Below are positions 27,141 through 36,252 of a stretch of DNA of 64,000 nt, one piece after another. How positions within the stretch are numbered: the stretch's first letter is position 1; every line of letters begins with the position of its first letter. This DNA comes from GCA-2748575 sp965222725 (GTDB taxonomy: Bacteria; Pseudomonadota; Gammaproteobacteria; Pseudomonadales; Ketobacteraceae), in assembly GCA_965222725.1 (NCBI GenBank), contig OZ244969.1:2356001-2420000 (forward strand). Direction: 5' to 3'. The notes below the pieces were generated by a model that was not told the DNA's origin, did no database searches, and saw only the letters and a program-made list of their open reading frames with translations. A program made the position numbers and the translations under genes.

Positions 27141-27218
27141 GTATTCCTATAGCTTTGTGTTTGTGGCTCCGGCGATTCGTGCCGGTCTGAATCAGTAGTA
27201 AACCAAGGAGAGTGTGAA

Positions 27219-27635
27219 ATGAGCGAAGCTATGTCCGGACGCTGCCTGTGCGGCACTGTCACCTTTAGCGCAGTACCCGAAAAAGTGGCCACCGGTGCCT
27301 GCCATTGCAGCAAGTGTCGCAAGTGGAGTGGCGGTGTTTTATTTGGCGTGGAATGCAGTGAGCTGAACGTTAACAACCCCGACGCAGTGCAGGGCTTTCA
27401 GTCTTCCGAGTGGGGCGAGCGGTTATTCTGCAAGAATTGCGGCACCAATCTGTTCTGGCAGACTCTGGATCGAACGGTAAATGTGGTGTTATTGCAGGCG
27501 TTTGATGAACCGGAGAAATTTGAATTCACCGATGAGATGTTCATTGATGAGAAGCCGGCCAACTATACGTTTGCCAATGAAACCAAGAAGATAACCGGGG
27601 AAGAGTTTATGGCGATGTATGCGCCGGAGGGCTAG
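27219..27635 (+). CDS. GFA-family (glutathione-dependent formaldehyde-activating enzyme-like) zinc protein
   Basis: A 138-residue protein with the GFA/CENP-V zinc-binding pattern: C9 and C11 (GRCLCGTV), C28, C30 and C33 (ACHCSKC), and a later CKNCGTNLFW. The family name derives from an enzyme adding formaldehyde to glutathione, but most members are uncharacterised. AAGGAG precedes the ATG. It is divergent from the broken WYL regulator, its presumed controller. Confidence 0.88.
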   Translation: MSEAMSGRCLCGTVTFSAVPEKVATGACHCSKCRKWSGGVLFGVECSELNVNNPDAVQGFQSSEWGERLFCKNCGTNLFWQTLDRTVNVVLLQAFDEPEKFEFTDEMFIDEKPANYTFANETKKITGEEFMAMYAPEG

Positions 27636-27658
27636 TACTCGGTAAAGGTGGATTTATG

Positions 27659-27719
27659 CAAAGGGCGAGTAGGCCATGCCGATCTTTATTTGGGGTAGAA
27701 CTGGCCTATTTGCCCTTTG
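27659..27719. repeat. Interrupted inverted repeat at convergent gene ends
   Basis: CAAAGGGC (27659-27666) pairs with GCCCTTTG (27712-27719), and inside it TAGGCCA (27670-27676) pairs with TGGCCTA (27702-27708). It spans the end of the EndoU-like gene and the spacer to the GFA gene, and may act as a transcription stop for both. Confidence 0.45.
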
Positions 27720-28405
27720 TTTACGCCAAGCACGTAAGTCACACCTTTGTGGGTGCCTGTTACACTGCCCACTCCTCTTGAGCCAATTTTGGCAAGTTTT
27801 GAGTGATTCTGTTTCATAACGCTATTAATGGCAGATTCGACTTGCTTTACCGATGTTTTATGGCTGAAAAAGGATTGATTCTGTTTTCTGATGCCTGAGC
27901 CATTCCAGTATTTTGGATGATGGCGTTCCAGAATATGTTTCATGCCGTTTTTTGTGAGCTTGAATGTGTTTCCTGCCACGTGATAATTCTTTCCTCTGAA
28001 TTTTGAAAGTGCATTCTTCAGCTTGCTTGGATGAGCAACTCTTAATGGTTTGTTTCCGGGAGCGTATCGGCTCAATAACTTGTTTTTTATGTTTTTGGTG
28101 TTTTTGAAAGCCCGCAGTGATTGAGGCTTAAGGTTAACCTTTTTACCCTTCGGCAATTTGAAGTTGGGTTTCAGCTTTGTGCTGGCCGCTGCTTTCTTTT
28201 TCAGCGGATTGCGCTTGGCGGCAGGCTTTAAATTAGCCTTGGCCTTGGGTTTGGCTCTTTGAATTTTCGGTTTTGGTTTGGGCGGCGGAGGCGGTGGCCG
28301 CTTTACTGCGGCATAGGCAGAGTCATCCTGAAAAACAAGATCCACGCCCGTTGGGGTGTAAAAGCACAACAGGCTGGCAATCAGCGTGTAAAGTACCACG
28401 CGCAT
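27686..28405 (-). CDS. Exported cationic protein with EndoU-like nuclease domain
   Basis: A 239-residue protein with a signal-like N-terminus (about 1-32), a Lys/Pro-rich disordered stretch (about 34-95) and a C-terminal domain. The latter has MKHILERHHP (H157, H162, H163), a central FFSHKTSVKQVESAI, GVTYVLGV and a terminal QFYP. This order resembles bacterial EndoU / BECR-fold RNase toxins, but the match is by eye only. It starts one base after the stop of a secreted protein gene, so they form an operon. No immunity-like gene is adjacent, which is odd for a polymorphic toxin. Confidence 0.5.
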   Translation of the reverse strand: MRVVLYTLIASLLCFYTPTGVDLVFQDDSAYAAVKRPPPPPPKPKPKIQRAKPKAKANLKPAAKRNPLKKKAAASTKLKPNFKLPKGKKVNLKPQSLRAFKNTKNIKNKLLSRYAPGNKPLRVAHPSKLKNALSKFRGKNYHVAGNTFKLTKNGMKHILERHHPKYWNGSGIRKQNQSFFSHKTSVKQVESAINSVMKQNHSKLAKIGSRGVGSVTGTHKGVTYVLGVNKGQIGQFYPK

Positions 28406-28406
28406 A

Positions 28407-29936
28407 TCAGATCTCCCTGACGAACTTTTTCATGCCGCTGTAAACCCGGCGAAATATCTGCGGGTCCTGATCATAGGTGAGCGCCAGGCGCTTGGCATCC
28501 TGCAAGGCTTTTTCCCGGATCAGTTCCAGGCGCACGTGAGGGCTGTCCATAATAGCCTGATTCATGGCGTGCATTTCGTCCTGTATGCTGCCGCCTCGCT
28601 GGCGTGTCTGCCCCATGGCCACCAGGGGCCCCAGAAACGATTGCATGCCGGCGCTGATGGCTTCATTCATCCCTTTATCGGTCGTCATGATTTTTCGGGC
28701 AATTTGTTGTGACATGCTGGGATCAATTTCGGTGATGATGTTTTTATCGTTCACCAGAAACAGCAGACTGGTGGTTTCGTTAAAAAAGTTATGCATGGCT
28801 GACACATAGGTTATGTTCGCCAGATAGTCATTGCCCAGGCCGGAAACATCACCTTCGTAAAAGGCTTTGATCAGATCGGGTCGATTATAAACACCGGGAT
28901 CAAACTGTACTGCCTGAGGCTGATATGACTGTGCCTGATACGGCTGGTTAGCATTGTAGCCGGAGCCATAGCTGGGTGTGGCTTGGGCCTGGGCCATGGC
29001 AGGGCTTTGCGCGGCATTTTCCACTTCTGCCAGCCAGTCGCGGGCTGGTGTAAAACCACCGTTAATCGCAGTGCGCAAATGGCTGGCGGCTTGCTGTAAA
29101 TCGTCGGTGATATGCGCCAGGTAAGCTTCTGCCGCAGGGGATCCGGCATTGGCTGCTTTGGTCAGCAGTTCTTCGGCAAATTCCTCATCACCCTGCAGCA
29201 ACGCCAGTCGTCCCAGGGCAAACAGGTACCGGGGTTCCTGCAGATTCGCTTCGGCATGGGGCAGGGCAAACTGAATTAATTCAGCGGCTTCCTCCAGGGG
29301 CAGACCGGCAACCTCGTCATCGGTAGCGCCTGTCAGCCCGGGAGGGTTCTGGGGATCATCGGGATGCGCTGCCATATCATCGATGGCGGTAAATGCCAGT
29401 TCGGCATCACTGATGTTGGCGTTGCCGGTGCTGGATGCTGGTAAGCCTGATACGGGATTACCGGTAGTTGCAGTGCCGGTAGCCGCAGCGATTTGCCCGG
29501 CTGATGCGGAAGATTGGCCGGTTGACCCTGTGTTGCCGGGTACTAAGGCCGCCTGCAATCCGGCTTTGCCGTTGGGGTAGAGCCATTCATAGGTCAGTGT
29601 TCCCTGATTGCGGGTAAGGCGCACGCCCGCGCCCTGTACACATTTGGTTTTGCCCCGTGTCAGGGTTTCTCTGAAAGTCACCTGATTGCTGCTCACTTGC
29701 ATGGGGGTGAGGGTTCCCCCACAACCCAGATCCAGATAATTGGTGGTACCGGTGAGCTTGCCGTTACTTTCGCTGATATCTATCTGCAGGTTGTAATTGT
29801 CGGTGCCGCTTTTGCCCAGTATGGCGGCCTGCCACTGGCCGGCAAAATCGTCGTTACTGCCCTGTGCAGTCACAGGCAGCAGGAGAATGGATGTGAACGC
29901 ACAGGCAAGCGGAGCACGGGAACTATTGGAACGCAT
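28407..29936 (-). CDS. Exported protein with Sel1-like repeats, operon partner of EndoU-like protein
   Basis: A 509-residue protein. A signal peptide (to about residue 26) is followed by a beta-rich domain (about 28-130: FAGQWQAAILGKSGTD, four-cysteine-poor), a Gly/Thr/Ser linker, a helical region with Sel1/TPR-like repeats (about 215-310: RYLFALGRLALLQGDEEFA, AANAGSPAAEAYLA), a Gln/Tyr/Pro linker and a helical C-terminal domain (about 355-509) I do not recognise. It is the first gene of a two-gene operon. A helper or carrier role for the downstream protein is a guess from context. Confidence 0.65.
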   Translation of the reverse strand: MRSNSSRAPLACAFTSILLLPVTAQGSNDDFAGQWQAAILGKSGTDNYNLQIDISESNGKLTGTTNYLDLGCGGTLTPMQVSSNQVTFRETLTRGKTKCVQGAGVRLTRNQGTLTYEWLYPNGKAGLQAALVPGNTGSTGQSSASAGQIAAATGTATTGNPVSGLPASSTGNANISDAELAFTAIDDMAAHPDDPQNPPGLTGATDDEVAGLPLEEAAELIQFALPHAEANLQEPRYLFALGRLALLQGDEEFAEELLTKAANAGSPAAEAYLAHITDDLQQAASHLRTAINGGFTPARDWLAEVENAAQSPAMAQAQATPSYGSGYNANQPYQAQSYQPQAVQFDPGVYNRPDLIKAFYEGDVSGLGNDYLANITYVSAMHNFFNETTSLLFLVNDKNIITEIDPSMSQQIARKIMTTDKGMNEAISAGMQSFLGPLVAMGQTRQRGGSIQDEMHAMNQAIMDSPHVRLELIREKALQDAKRLALTYDQDPQIFRRVYSGMKKFVREI

Positions 29937-30148
29937 GGCGGCAGTCCTTACTGATTCAGTCTTCCTGCAATGTTTTTACCACAGCAAAATGACGGTTGCA
30001 CCTTAGAATAAACGTTTGGTGTATGGGTGGTTGAATAATGTTCAGGTTGTGCGGCTGTCCCAATCGACCCTGTTCGTGCGCTTTTTAGTCATGTTCAGCC
30101 AGCTGCCTGCGGGCTATATTGAATCAGATAAGGGCGCAGGAGCAGGGA

Positions 30149-31138
30149 ATGAGTGATTCTGAAATCACTATATCAGCACAAACGTTAATGTTTCATATAC
30201 AGCGCTTTCAGGAGCTGGGTGGTGTGTTACCGGAAGGTAGCCTGCTGGGCCAATGGGATTTAGCCGTAGAGTTGCTGGAAAACTCTGACCGACGCTTTCC
30301 CTTTACGCTGGTGTCTACTTCGGTTGAGTTTGCATCCCGGCAATTGCAGGATCCTGTGCTGGGGTTGAATGCAGTGGATAGTGAACGCTTACCCTATACA
30401 GACGTGTTCGAACTGTTGAGCAGGAATGCCGGCACACTGGAAGAATATATCCAGTTGCTTTCACGTTATTTTTGTCTCTTTACCGAAATCGGCATTTATG
30501 AAGTGCATCATAAAAAGCCGGCGTCGCAAGTGCTTTTCTGCCCCAGAGACCGGCGCATTACCAGTTATCACCAGGTAGATGGTGCCCTGTTGCTGGCGGC
30601 CAAAGTGATTCGGCAATACGCGGGCATCAAACCCTTGGCGGTCACTATTGATCATGAATGCCCGCCGGGCTGTGAGAGGGTTTATGCCGACAAATTTGGC
30701 GGTTGTGTGCAGTTTGGTGCACCCTTTGCTGCACTGGATTATGATCTGGAAGAAATGACCCGGTTGCGCAGGGTAACGGAAAAGCCGCTGATTGCGCCGG
30801 TGCTGGAACAACAGCGTGATGAATTGTACGGCGATGATGTGATAGAAAAAACGGTATTCCTGATACGCCGATTACTGATTCGCGGAGAACCCAAACGGGA
30901 ACATATTGCCCGTGAACTGGCGTTGAGTTTACGCACCTTTCAACGGGTATTGTCTGGCCACAACACCACCTTTAAAGCCTTGCTGGAAGATACCCGCAAG
31001 CAGATGGCCATGGAGTATTTACAGCAATCCTCTTTCACCTCACAGGAAATTGCCTTGCTGCTGGGATACAGCGAAACAAGCCAGTTTTATAAGGCGTTCA
31101 AGCGCTGGTTTGGCAAATCCCCCGGTGACTTTCGTTAA
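30149..31138 (+). CDS. AraC-family regulator (arabinose_bd/OruR-like N-domain)
   Basis: A 329-residue regulator. The N-terminal two thirds match the 'Arabinose_bd' ligand-binding type found in OruR/ArgR-like AraC proteins, and the C-terminus has the HTH pair (IARELALSLRTFQRVLSG, then IALLLGYSETSQFYKAFKRWFG). AGGAG lies 6 bases before the ATG at 30149; an upstream in-frame TTG at 30119 is less likely. It ends 11 bases from the convergent HupE-type gene. Its target is not evident. Confidence 0.88.
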   Translation: MSDSEITISAQTLMFHIQRFQELGGVLPEGSLLGQWDLAVELLENSDRRFPFTLVSTSVEFASRQLQDPVLGLNAVDSERLPYTDVFELLSRNAGTLEEYIQLLSRYFCLFTEIGIYEVHHKKPASQVLFCPRDRRITSYHQVDGALLLAAKVIRQYAGIKPLAVTIDHECPPGCERVYADKFGGCVQFGAPFAALDYDLEEMTRLRRVTEKPLIAPVLEQQRDELYGDDVIEKTVFLIRRLLIRGEPKREHIARELALSLRTFQRVLSGHNTTFKALLEDTRKQMAMEYLQQSSFTSQEIALLLGYSETSQFYKAFKRWFGKSPGDFR

Positions 31139-31149
31139 GTGTCTCTGAT

Positions 31150-32181
31150 TTACAGCAACAGGGATCTGGCTGCCAGCCAGTAAGCTGCCACACTGCCAAC
31201 ACCGTAGGCCAGCGTTTTTCCCGGCCATGTTCTTGTTTGTTGTCCCAGCCAGTAAATCAGTGGTGCGCATAGCAACACAAAAATAATCTGCCCGATTTCC
31301 ACCCCCAGGTTAAAAAAGACCAGTGAAAACAAGCGGTGCTCCCAGGGGATACCCGCATCTGCCAGCACCGATGCAAAGCCCAGTCCGTGAACCAGCCCGA
31401 AGATAAAAGCTACCACTGCCGGCTGCTGTCGGGTGATGGTGTTACGGTTACGGATCAGTTCCATCGCCATGAATACAATGCTGAGTGCGATCAGCCATTC
31501 CACAAATGCCTGGTTGACGGTGATCAGATCAAGCGTTGCCAGCATCAGCGTCAGGCAATGGCCAATGGTAAATGCCGTAATCACCATAACAATCGCTTTG
31601 AACCGTACTGCGATTAATACTGCCAGCAGCACAAATGCCAGATGATCAAAGCCAATGGCAATGTGTTCCATGCCCATCAGCAGGTAACCGACGGCACTGT
31701 TATCCTGTGGGCTAGTGTCGGATGTTTTCCTGTCGGGATTTTCGTTGTTCGATAACACAAACCGGGTAGTGCCCGGCGCCAACAGCTGTTCTGCGGTTTG
31801 TCCTTCCAGTGTTTTCCAGTGAAAAAATACCTGTGACTTGTTACTGCCGCTTATTTCCAGCCAGTCCGGTTGGTGTGGTGGCTCACAGCTTACCTGCCAT
31901 TGCCGGGTTTCCTGATTGTTCCGGTTAAACGCGTGGCTGCTGTAGCCCGTGTCACAGTGGGGCGGCAGCTGCAGCTCAACCCCTTGGGTGTTATCGGGTT
32001 TCCCCGGTTGGGTAACGTTGTTGGTTTGCTGAAAAATAACCTGCCAGTGGCCTTGGGAAACCTGTTGAACCGTCAAGCTTGCAAAGTCCAGTGCATGCGC
32101 GCCCGCATTAACACTGATTAAAGATAACCACAGCCCCAGCAGTACCGCCGCTGGGTGATAGCACCTAATTAAGAGCCACAT
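31150..32181 (-). CDS. HupE/UreJ-family membrane protein
   Basis: A 343-residue protein with a signal peptide, an exposed domain (about 30-175) and a C-terminal block of about six membrane helices of the HupE/UreJ_2 type. Intramembrane histidines GMEHIAIGFDHLAF, TIGHCLTL and GLVHGLGFA match metal-transport motifs of HupE/UreJ proteins, which move nickel or cobalt. The ATG at 32181 overlaps the end of the PpiC-type gene by 17 bases; a start at 32253 would overlap it by 89 and adds a Gln/Lys-rich tail. Last gene of the DUF3604-PpiC-HupE operon. Confidence 0.83.
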   Translation of the reverse strand: MWLLIRCYHPAAVLLGLWLSLISVNAGAHALDFASLTVQQVSQGHWQVIFQQTNNVTQPGKPDNTQGVELQLPPHCDTGYSSHAFNRNNQETRQWQVSCEPPHQPDWLEISGSNKSQVFFHWKTLEGQTAEQLLAPGTTRFVLSNNENPDRKTSDTSPQDNSAVGYLLMGMEHIAIGFDHLAFVLLAVLIAVRFKAIVMVITAFTIGHCLTLMLATLDLITVNQAFVEWLIALSIVFMAMELIRNRNTITRQQPAVVAFIFGLVHGLGFASVLADAGIPWEHRLFSLVFFNLGVEIGQIIFVLLCAPLIYWLGQQTRTWPGKTLAYGVGSVAAYWLAARSLLL

Positions 32182-33124
32182 GCTGCGTATCTTCTGTTGA
32201 TTTTTTTGCGGTTGCTTTTGTTGGGGTTTCATTTGTTGATAGGGCTTCGGCAATATTTATCTGGTACTTGTCCACCAACGTTTGCTTGAGTAATCGCAGA
32301 TTGGTTTGGGTGGTGGCTTGCTTCCAGGCGGCATAGACCCGGTCTTTGACTTCCGATAATTCCGGGTTTCGGGGTGGGGTTACCTTGTGGATACGCACCA
32401 GGTGTGTTCCGTAGGTGCTTTTTATCGGGCCCAGCCAGTGTCCTGTGGGTTGATTTTTCAATTGCCGGGCAAACTGCCCACCAAAAACACCATTGATCTT
32501 TTCTGCGTTCAGTCCGGTAAATTGCCGGCCCCGCAAAAAGTAGTCATCTTGCAGGGTGAGCGGGCTGCCGTAATCCCGCTGCAATTCAGTCAACAGCGCT
32601 TCGGCTTTTTCCATGCTTGTTGTTGAATGGCCGTTAATAAAGTGATGCTCAAAGCTGTATTGCGCCGGCAGTTCAAACTGCTCCGGGTGGGCTTTTAAAT
32701 AGCGGGCCAGGTCTGATATCTCCGGTGCGCCGGGATTGGCCATACCTTCCAGTATAAAATTCATTTTTTGTATTACCCGGCGCTTTACCACTTCGTCGGC
32801 AACATCAAGGTTGTATTGCAGGCCTTCGCGATACAGGGCCAGGTCCATCACCGCATTGTCGATCAGTTGTTGCTTTTCTTCAGGCGTAGGGTGGCGCAGA
32901 TAGGTATGATGAAACCCGGATTCAAGTTGATGAATAAAATCCTGGGTTATCTGTATCTTGTCCTGCGGTTCCTGAAACCCGGTTGACTGGGAAAGGTTGT
33001 AAACCACAAAACCAATCAGCAACAGGTGGCATAGTGGATCTTTTATAAAGGTACTTATCCGGTCTCTTAGGCGTTTTTTGGGGGAGACTGTTTTTGGAGT
33101 TGTTTTTATAGTCATTCGCGACAT
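32165..33124 (-). CDS. Membrane-anchored PpiC-type peptidyl-prolyl isomerase
   Basis: A 319-residue protein with one N-terminal membrane helix (HLLLIGFVVYNL, about 34-46) and a periplasmic parvulin-like domain (about 150-260: QYSFEHHFINGH, GQFARQLKNQPTGHWLGPI, STYGTHLVRI). It resembles membrane parvulins rather than PpiD. The ATG at 33124, after AAGGTG, is preferred to a GTG at 33130. Starts 9 bases after the DUF3604 stop and overlaps the HupE-type gene. Confidence 0.82.
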   Translation of the reverse strand: MSRMTIKTTPKTVSPKKRLRDRISTFIKDPLCHLLLIGFVVYNLSQSTGFQEPQDKIQITQDFIHQLESGFHHTYLRHPTPEEKQQLIDNAVMDLALYREGLQYNLDVADEVVKRRVIQKMNFILEGMANPGAPEISDLARYLKAHPEQFELPAQYSFEHHFINGHSTTSMEKAEALLTELQRDYGSPLTLQDDYFLRGRQFTGLNAEKINGVFGGQFARQLKNQPTGHWLGPIKSTYGTHLVRIHKVTPPRNPELSEVKDRVYAAWKQATTQTNLRLLKQTLVDKYQINIAEALSTNETPTKATAKKSTEDTQHVALN

Positions 33125-33133
33125 ACTCACACC

Positions 33134-35212
33134 TTACTGATTTGCGTTGTGCCATATGGGCGACGTCCAGGCCCGTTCCTGAATGGTGTCGGGTATGGAG
33201 CCATCGCAGCAGGCCGCCAATGGGTGTTCGGCATCAATGTCATGGCAGGTCAGGTGCTGTTCTGCCATGGCCTGATTGCACTGCAGCCGGCTCCAGCGGC
33301 AAGTGGGGTTTTCCAGTACCCGGGCGTAGTAAAAAGCATTTTGTTCGGGTGAAAAGTCAGGGTCTTGCCAAGTGGCGCACAGGTTGGTGTAGCCTTCGCC
33401 CCAGGTTTCGCAGGTTTGCGTGTTGACACCTGCGGTGCTGTCAGGGTTGCCTGCTACCTCGTAGACTTTCTCGAAGGTTTCGCCGTTGGCTTCCCAGCCT
33501 TTAATAATCTGTATGCGTTGCAGTGGCGTGCCGGGGAAACGCTCGGAGCCGGCATCCATCATGGCGGTAACCGCAAAGGTCGGTGTTGATTGTCCGTTTT
33601 GCCCGGCAGGTAAATCGCTGCCCATGGGCACACCCAGTTCATAACCTTGCTCCACAAACTGATCGGACTGACACATGTCTTCCGGCAAATTCCAGCCACC
33701 AAAAAACCGGGTAATGATACGAGTACCACTGGTGGCATAGGTTTCCCGGCGTTGCATGTTGTCGAACAGGGCATGGCGGCTGTTCTGTTCTGCCCACACC
33801 ACGGCCAGTCCGCCGGGGCTGTAGGGTTTCAAGGAAGCAAATCCCGCGATGTCTGCCAAGGCCTGACCCAGTTCGTTATCCGCGGCTGCCGCTACGCCAA
33901 CGCGGGTTTCCAGGGTGCCGTCGTTTACGCCCAAATGTCCCTGAAAATCCTGCTCCTGAGTTGCACCCGGTGTGGCGTTGTGCGTATCGGTGCTGCCGAT
34001 AAAGCCGAATTTAAACGGGTTTACGCCATTTCTTGACTGCTCTGTTAACCCCTGGCGCAGCGCGCCGCGCACAAAATCGGAAGGCTCTACACAAATGCCA
34101 CTGAACCCGCCAAAGGGAATAATGGAATTGGAGCACAGCGGTTTGCAGTCAGGGGCGTCGCTTTCATCACCACTGCAGATGTTTTCCACCACCAGTTCAA
34201 AATCGCAAAATTCATCCTGGCTGCCGAAGGGCGCAGAGGCACTGTTAATACATTCTGATGCCCCTTTGTGCTGATAGATTTCTACCAGGGGTTCCATGCG
34301 CTGGCGTTGCGCAGCCAATTCGGGGCTGTACGGGTTTTTATGTTCCGTATAAGGCTGGAACATGGTGCCGCCACCCAGGTTAGAGTTGTGGGGAATGGTC
34401 AGCACTTCGCAGCCGTTGTTTTTGTCGGTGCAGTTGGCATCCAGCTTTTGCCAGAGTTCTTCCGGTTTGTCAGCGTCGAAATAACTGATGGGGGAATCCG
34501 TTACGGTGTCGTCTCTGAAAATCACATTGCGGTGCTGGTTGTTAATCAGCGGGGAACCGGTCCATTCATAGCCCACAAAACTGGTAAAGGAGCAACGCTG
34601 GCTGTTGTCGTAAGCTCGCTGGGCGGCATTCTGTATTTCATACCAGGCATCGGTAAGCCGTTTGTCGCAGAGTTCCGGGTGCAGCTTGCACATGCTGAGG
34701 GTTATCTTGCCGCCCGGTAAGCTGACGCCACCCAAACCCAATCCGAAAGCAACGGAATCAATCACCTTGTTGCCTTCCGGTGAGCCACGCATCACGCTGC
34801 AGTAGGCGCCGTAGTAGAGCAGGCTGTTGCGATTAAAGCAGAGACTGGTTTCTGCCAGAAACTCACTGTGATCCGTCACGCCGGCAAAATCCAGCGGCCG
34901 GTCCAGTTGAATAATACGATCTGAATGACCGTCTTTGTCGTACGGTGGCAGGGCCAGGGGTTCGCCTTTGGCAAAACGGTAGGCATCGAATGGCGTGCGG
35001 TTGGCACCTTGCTGGGCCGCATCCATAGAAAACCCGGTATGGATATGCAGGTCACCAAAGTAGGGATTTTTTAACGGGTTATAGTCCTGGCAGTCCCCCA
35101 GGGCGGGTTCCTGTTTGGTGGCGGGTGCTTCCACCTCTGGCGGTTTGGACATGCCGGTAAGGCCGAGCACGGCCACACCGGCCACAAGCATTTGGCTGAC
35201 ACGCAGATTCAT
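33134..35212 (-). CDS. Exported DUF3604 protein with PHP-like metal site
   Basis: A 692-residue exported protein of the DUF3604 family. After a signal peptide (about 1-25) come metal-binding-like motifs: FGDLHIHTGFSMDA near 50-65, GVTDHSEFLAE near 110, and GSTDTHNA near 400, a pattern like PHP phosphoesterases. The family's activity is unestablished. It is first in an operon with a PpiC-type isomerase and a HupE-like transporter, a combination that suggests a metal-dependent envelope enzyme with its own folding helper and metal supply (inference). Confidence 0.87.
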   Translation of the reverse strand: MNLRVSQMLVAGVAVLGLTGMSKPPEVEAPATKQEPALGDCQDYNPLKNPYFGDLHIHTGFSMDAAQQGANRTPFDAYRFAKGEPLALPPYDKDGHSDRIIQLDRPLDFAGVTDHSEFLAETSLCFNRNSLLYYGAYCSVMRGSPEGNKVIDSVAFGLGLGGVSLPGGKITLSMCKLHPELCDKRLTDAWYEIQNAAQRAYDNSQRCSFTSFVGYEWTGSPLINNQHRNVIFRDDTVTDSPISYFDADKPEELWQKLDANCTDKNNGCEVLTIPHNSNLGGGTMFQPYTEHKNPYSPELAAQRQRMEPLVEIYQHKGASECINSASAPFGSQDEFCDFELVVENICSGDESDAPDCKPLCSNSIIPFGGFSGICVEPSDFVRGALRQGLTEQSRNGVNPFKFGFIGSTDTHNATPGATQEQDFQGHLGVNDGTLETRVGVAAAADNELGQALADIAGFASLKPYSPGGLAVVWAEQNSRHALFDNMQRRETYATSGTRIITRFFGGWNLPEDMCQSDQFVEQGYELGVPMGSDLPAGQNGQSTPTFAVTAMMDAGSERFPGTPLQRIQIIKGWEANGETFEKVYEVAGNPDSTAGVNTQTCETWGEGYTNLCATWQDPDFSPEQNAFYYARVLENPTCRWSRLQCNQAMAEQHLTCHDIDAEHPLAACCDGSIPDTIQERAWTSPIWHNANQ

Positions 35213-35318
35213 GAGCTTTCCCTGTATTATTGTTATTGGCTACAGGGCTAATGCTAAGCAAGGGGGGAAGCCCTGCTCTAGGGGATAACGTGCCAAAATG
35301 AAAACCGGTAACTAAATA

Positions 35319-35927
35319 CTAGACCGGGTCCCGGGGAATACGACGGCTGTCTCTGAATTTATTCTTTTTGTTTTCTTCTTTGGGAACGATCAGGGTGCGG
35401 GTGCCGGAAATACGGTCATGCCAGGTGTCGTTATTGGGATCGAACAGCACCCAGATATAGCCCAGCCCGAACGCCAGCAGCGAAAAGAAGGCGCCGATAA
35501 ACCGAAGAATGCATTTGATCAGGTGGGGCGGGGTGCCGTCCAGCCGGGCATCGATTACTTTCAGGCGCCAGGCGCGCATGCCCAGGGTCTGGCCGCCGTG
35601 GGTCCAGAACCAGTAATAGAAAATAAAGGTGGCCCCCAGCAGCATGGGGAACAGGGTGTGTTGCAGTTGCTGCGGATTCTCAGCAGAGTCGATGCCGAAA
35701 ATCATGGCATGAACAAAGCCGGTGGCGATCCAGATTGCCCACAGTATCAGCTGATCATAAATAATGGACATTACCCGGCGCCACAGATTGGCAGAAGGGT
35801 ATTCGGTATAACGATTGTGTACGACCACAGCCTGGGCATTATCGCCACTGTTTTGCGCGTCGCTTTTTGAAGAAGGTTTGCTGCGGGAATTAAAGGCCGC
35901 CGATTTGTTGCGTTTCGATTTGCCCAT
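35319..35927 (-). CDS. RDD-family membrane protein
   Basis: A 202-residue protein with a basic Ser/Lys-rich N-terminus (about 1-50) and an RDD domain of about three membrane helices (LWRRVMSIIYDQLILWAIW, TFIFYYWFWTHGGQTLGM, FIGAFFSLLAFGLGYIWVLF), ending with WHDRISGT. The family is poorly characterised; some members transport ions. The ATG at 35927 starts MGKSKRNK; a TTG at 35948 is an unlikely alternative. Confidence 0.85.
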   Translation of the reverse strand: MGKSKRNKSAAFNSRSKPSSKSDAQNSGDNAQAVVVHNRYTEYPSANLWRRVMSIIYDQLILWAIWIATGFVHAMIFGIDSAENPQQLQHTLFPMLLGATFIFYYWFWTHGGQTLGMRAWRLKVIDARLDGTPPHLIKCILRFIGAFFSLLAFGLGYIWVLFDPNNDTWHDRISGTRTLIVPKEENKKNKFRDSRRIPRDPV

Positions 35928-35979
35928 GGCGAGGCCTTTTCTAATCAAATATCACTTTTTTAGCAAAGATCACTGCGAT

Positions 35980-36066
35980 TGGTGCCTAGGGAGAGACTCG
36001 AACTCTCACTCCGTTGCCGGAAACGGATTTTGAATCCGTCGCGTCTACCAGTTCCGCCACCCAGGC
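35980..36066 (-). tRNA. tRNA-Leu (anticodon CAA)
   Basis: An 87-base class II tRNA including an encoded CCA (TGG at 35980-35982 on the plus strand). The 5' acceptor arm GCCTGGG pairs with CCTAGGC; the anticodon loop TTCAAAA sits between ACGGA and TCCGT stems, giving anticodon CAA; the T-loop GTTCGAGTC and a long variable arm are present. A strong promoter lies just upstream on the minus strand. Placement next to queA matches Pseudomonas. Confidence 0.96.
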
Positions 36067-36092
36067 ACATTCTGAGATCGTCAGGATGCGCG

Positions 36093-36120
36093 ATTATAAC
36101 AGTGCCAATCAGAAGGTCAA
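36093..36120 (-). promoter_or_regulatory. Promoter of tRNA-Leu
   Basis: Read on the minus strand: -35 TTGACC (36115-36120), a 16-base spacer, and -10 TATAAT (36093-36098). The -10 lies 27 bases before the tRNA 5' end. Confidence 0.8.
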
Positions 36121-36172
36121 TAACAGTCGCCGCCCGCAAGCGGCCGGCAGCACCGTGCGGGGCCTTCAGCGC

Positions 36173-36201
36173 TTTCTGTTACCGGCGAAGAAACGTATAA
36201 T
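36173..36201 (+). promoter_or_regulatory. Promoter of queA-tgt operon
   Basis: -10 TATAAT at 36196-36201 with a 17-base spacer from TTTCTG at 36173-36178. The -35 is weak, the -10 is perfect. It is divergent from the tRNA-Leu promoter and 52 bases before queA. Confidence 0.65.
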
Positions 36202-36252
36202 GCCGGCCCCTGAAGCCATTGAACGATATTCCACCAGGATCCACTAGCCACC

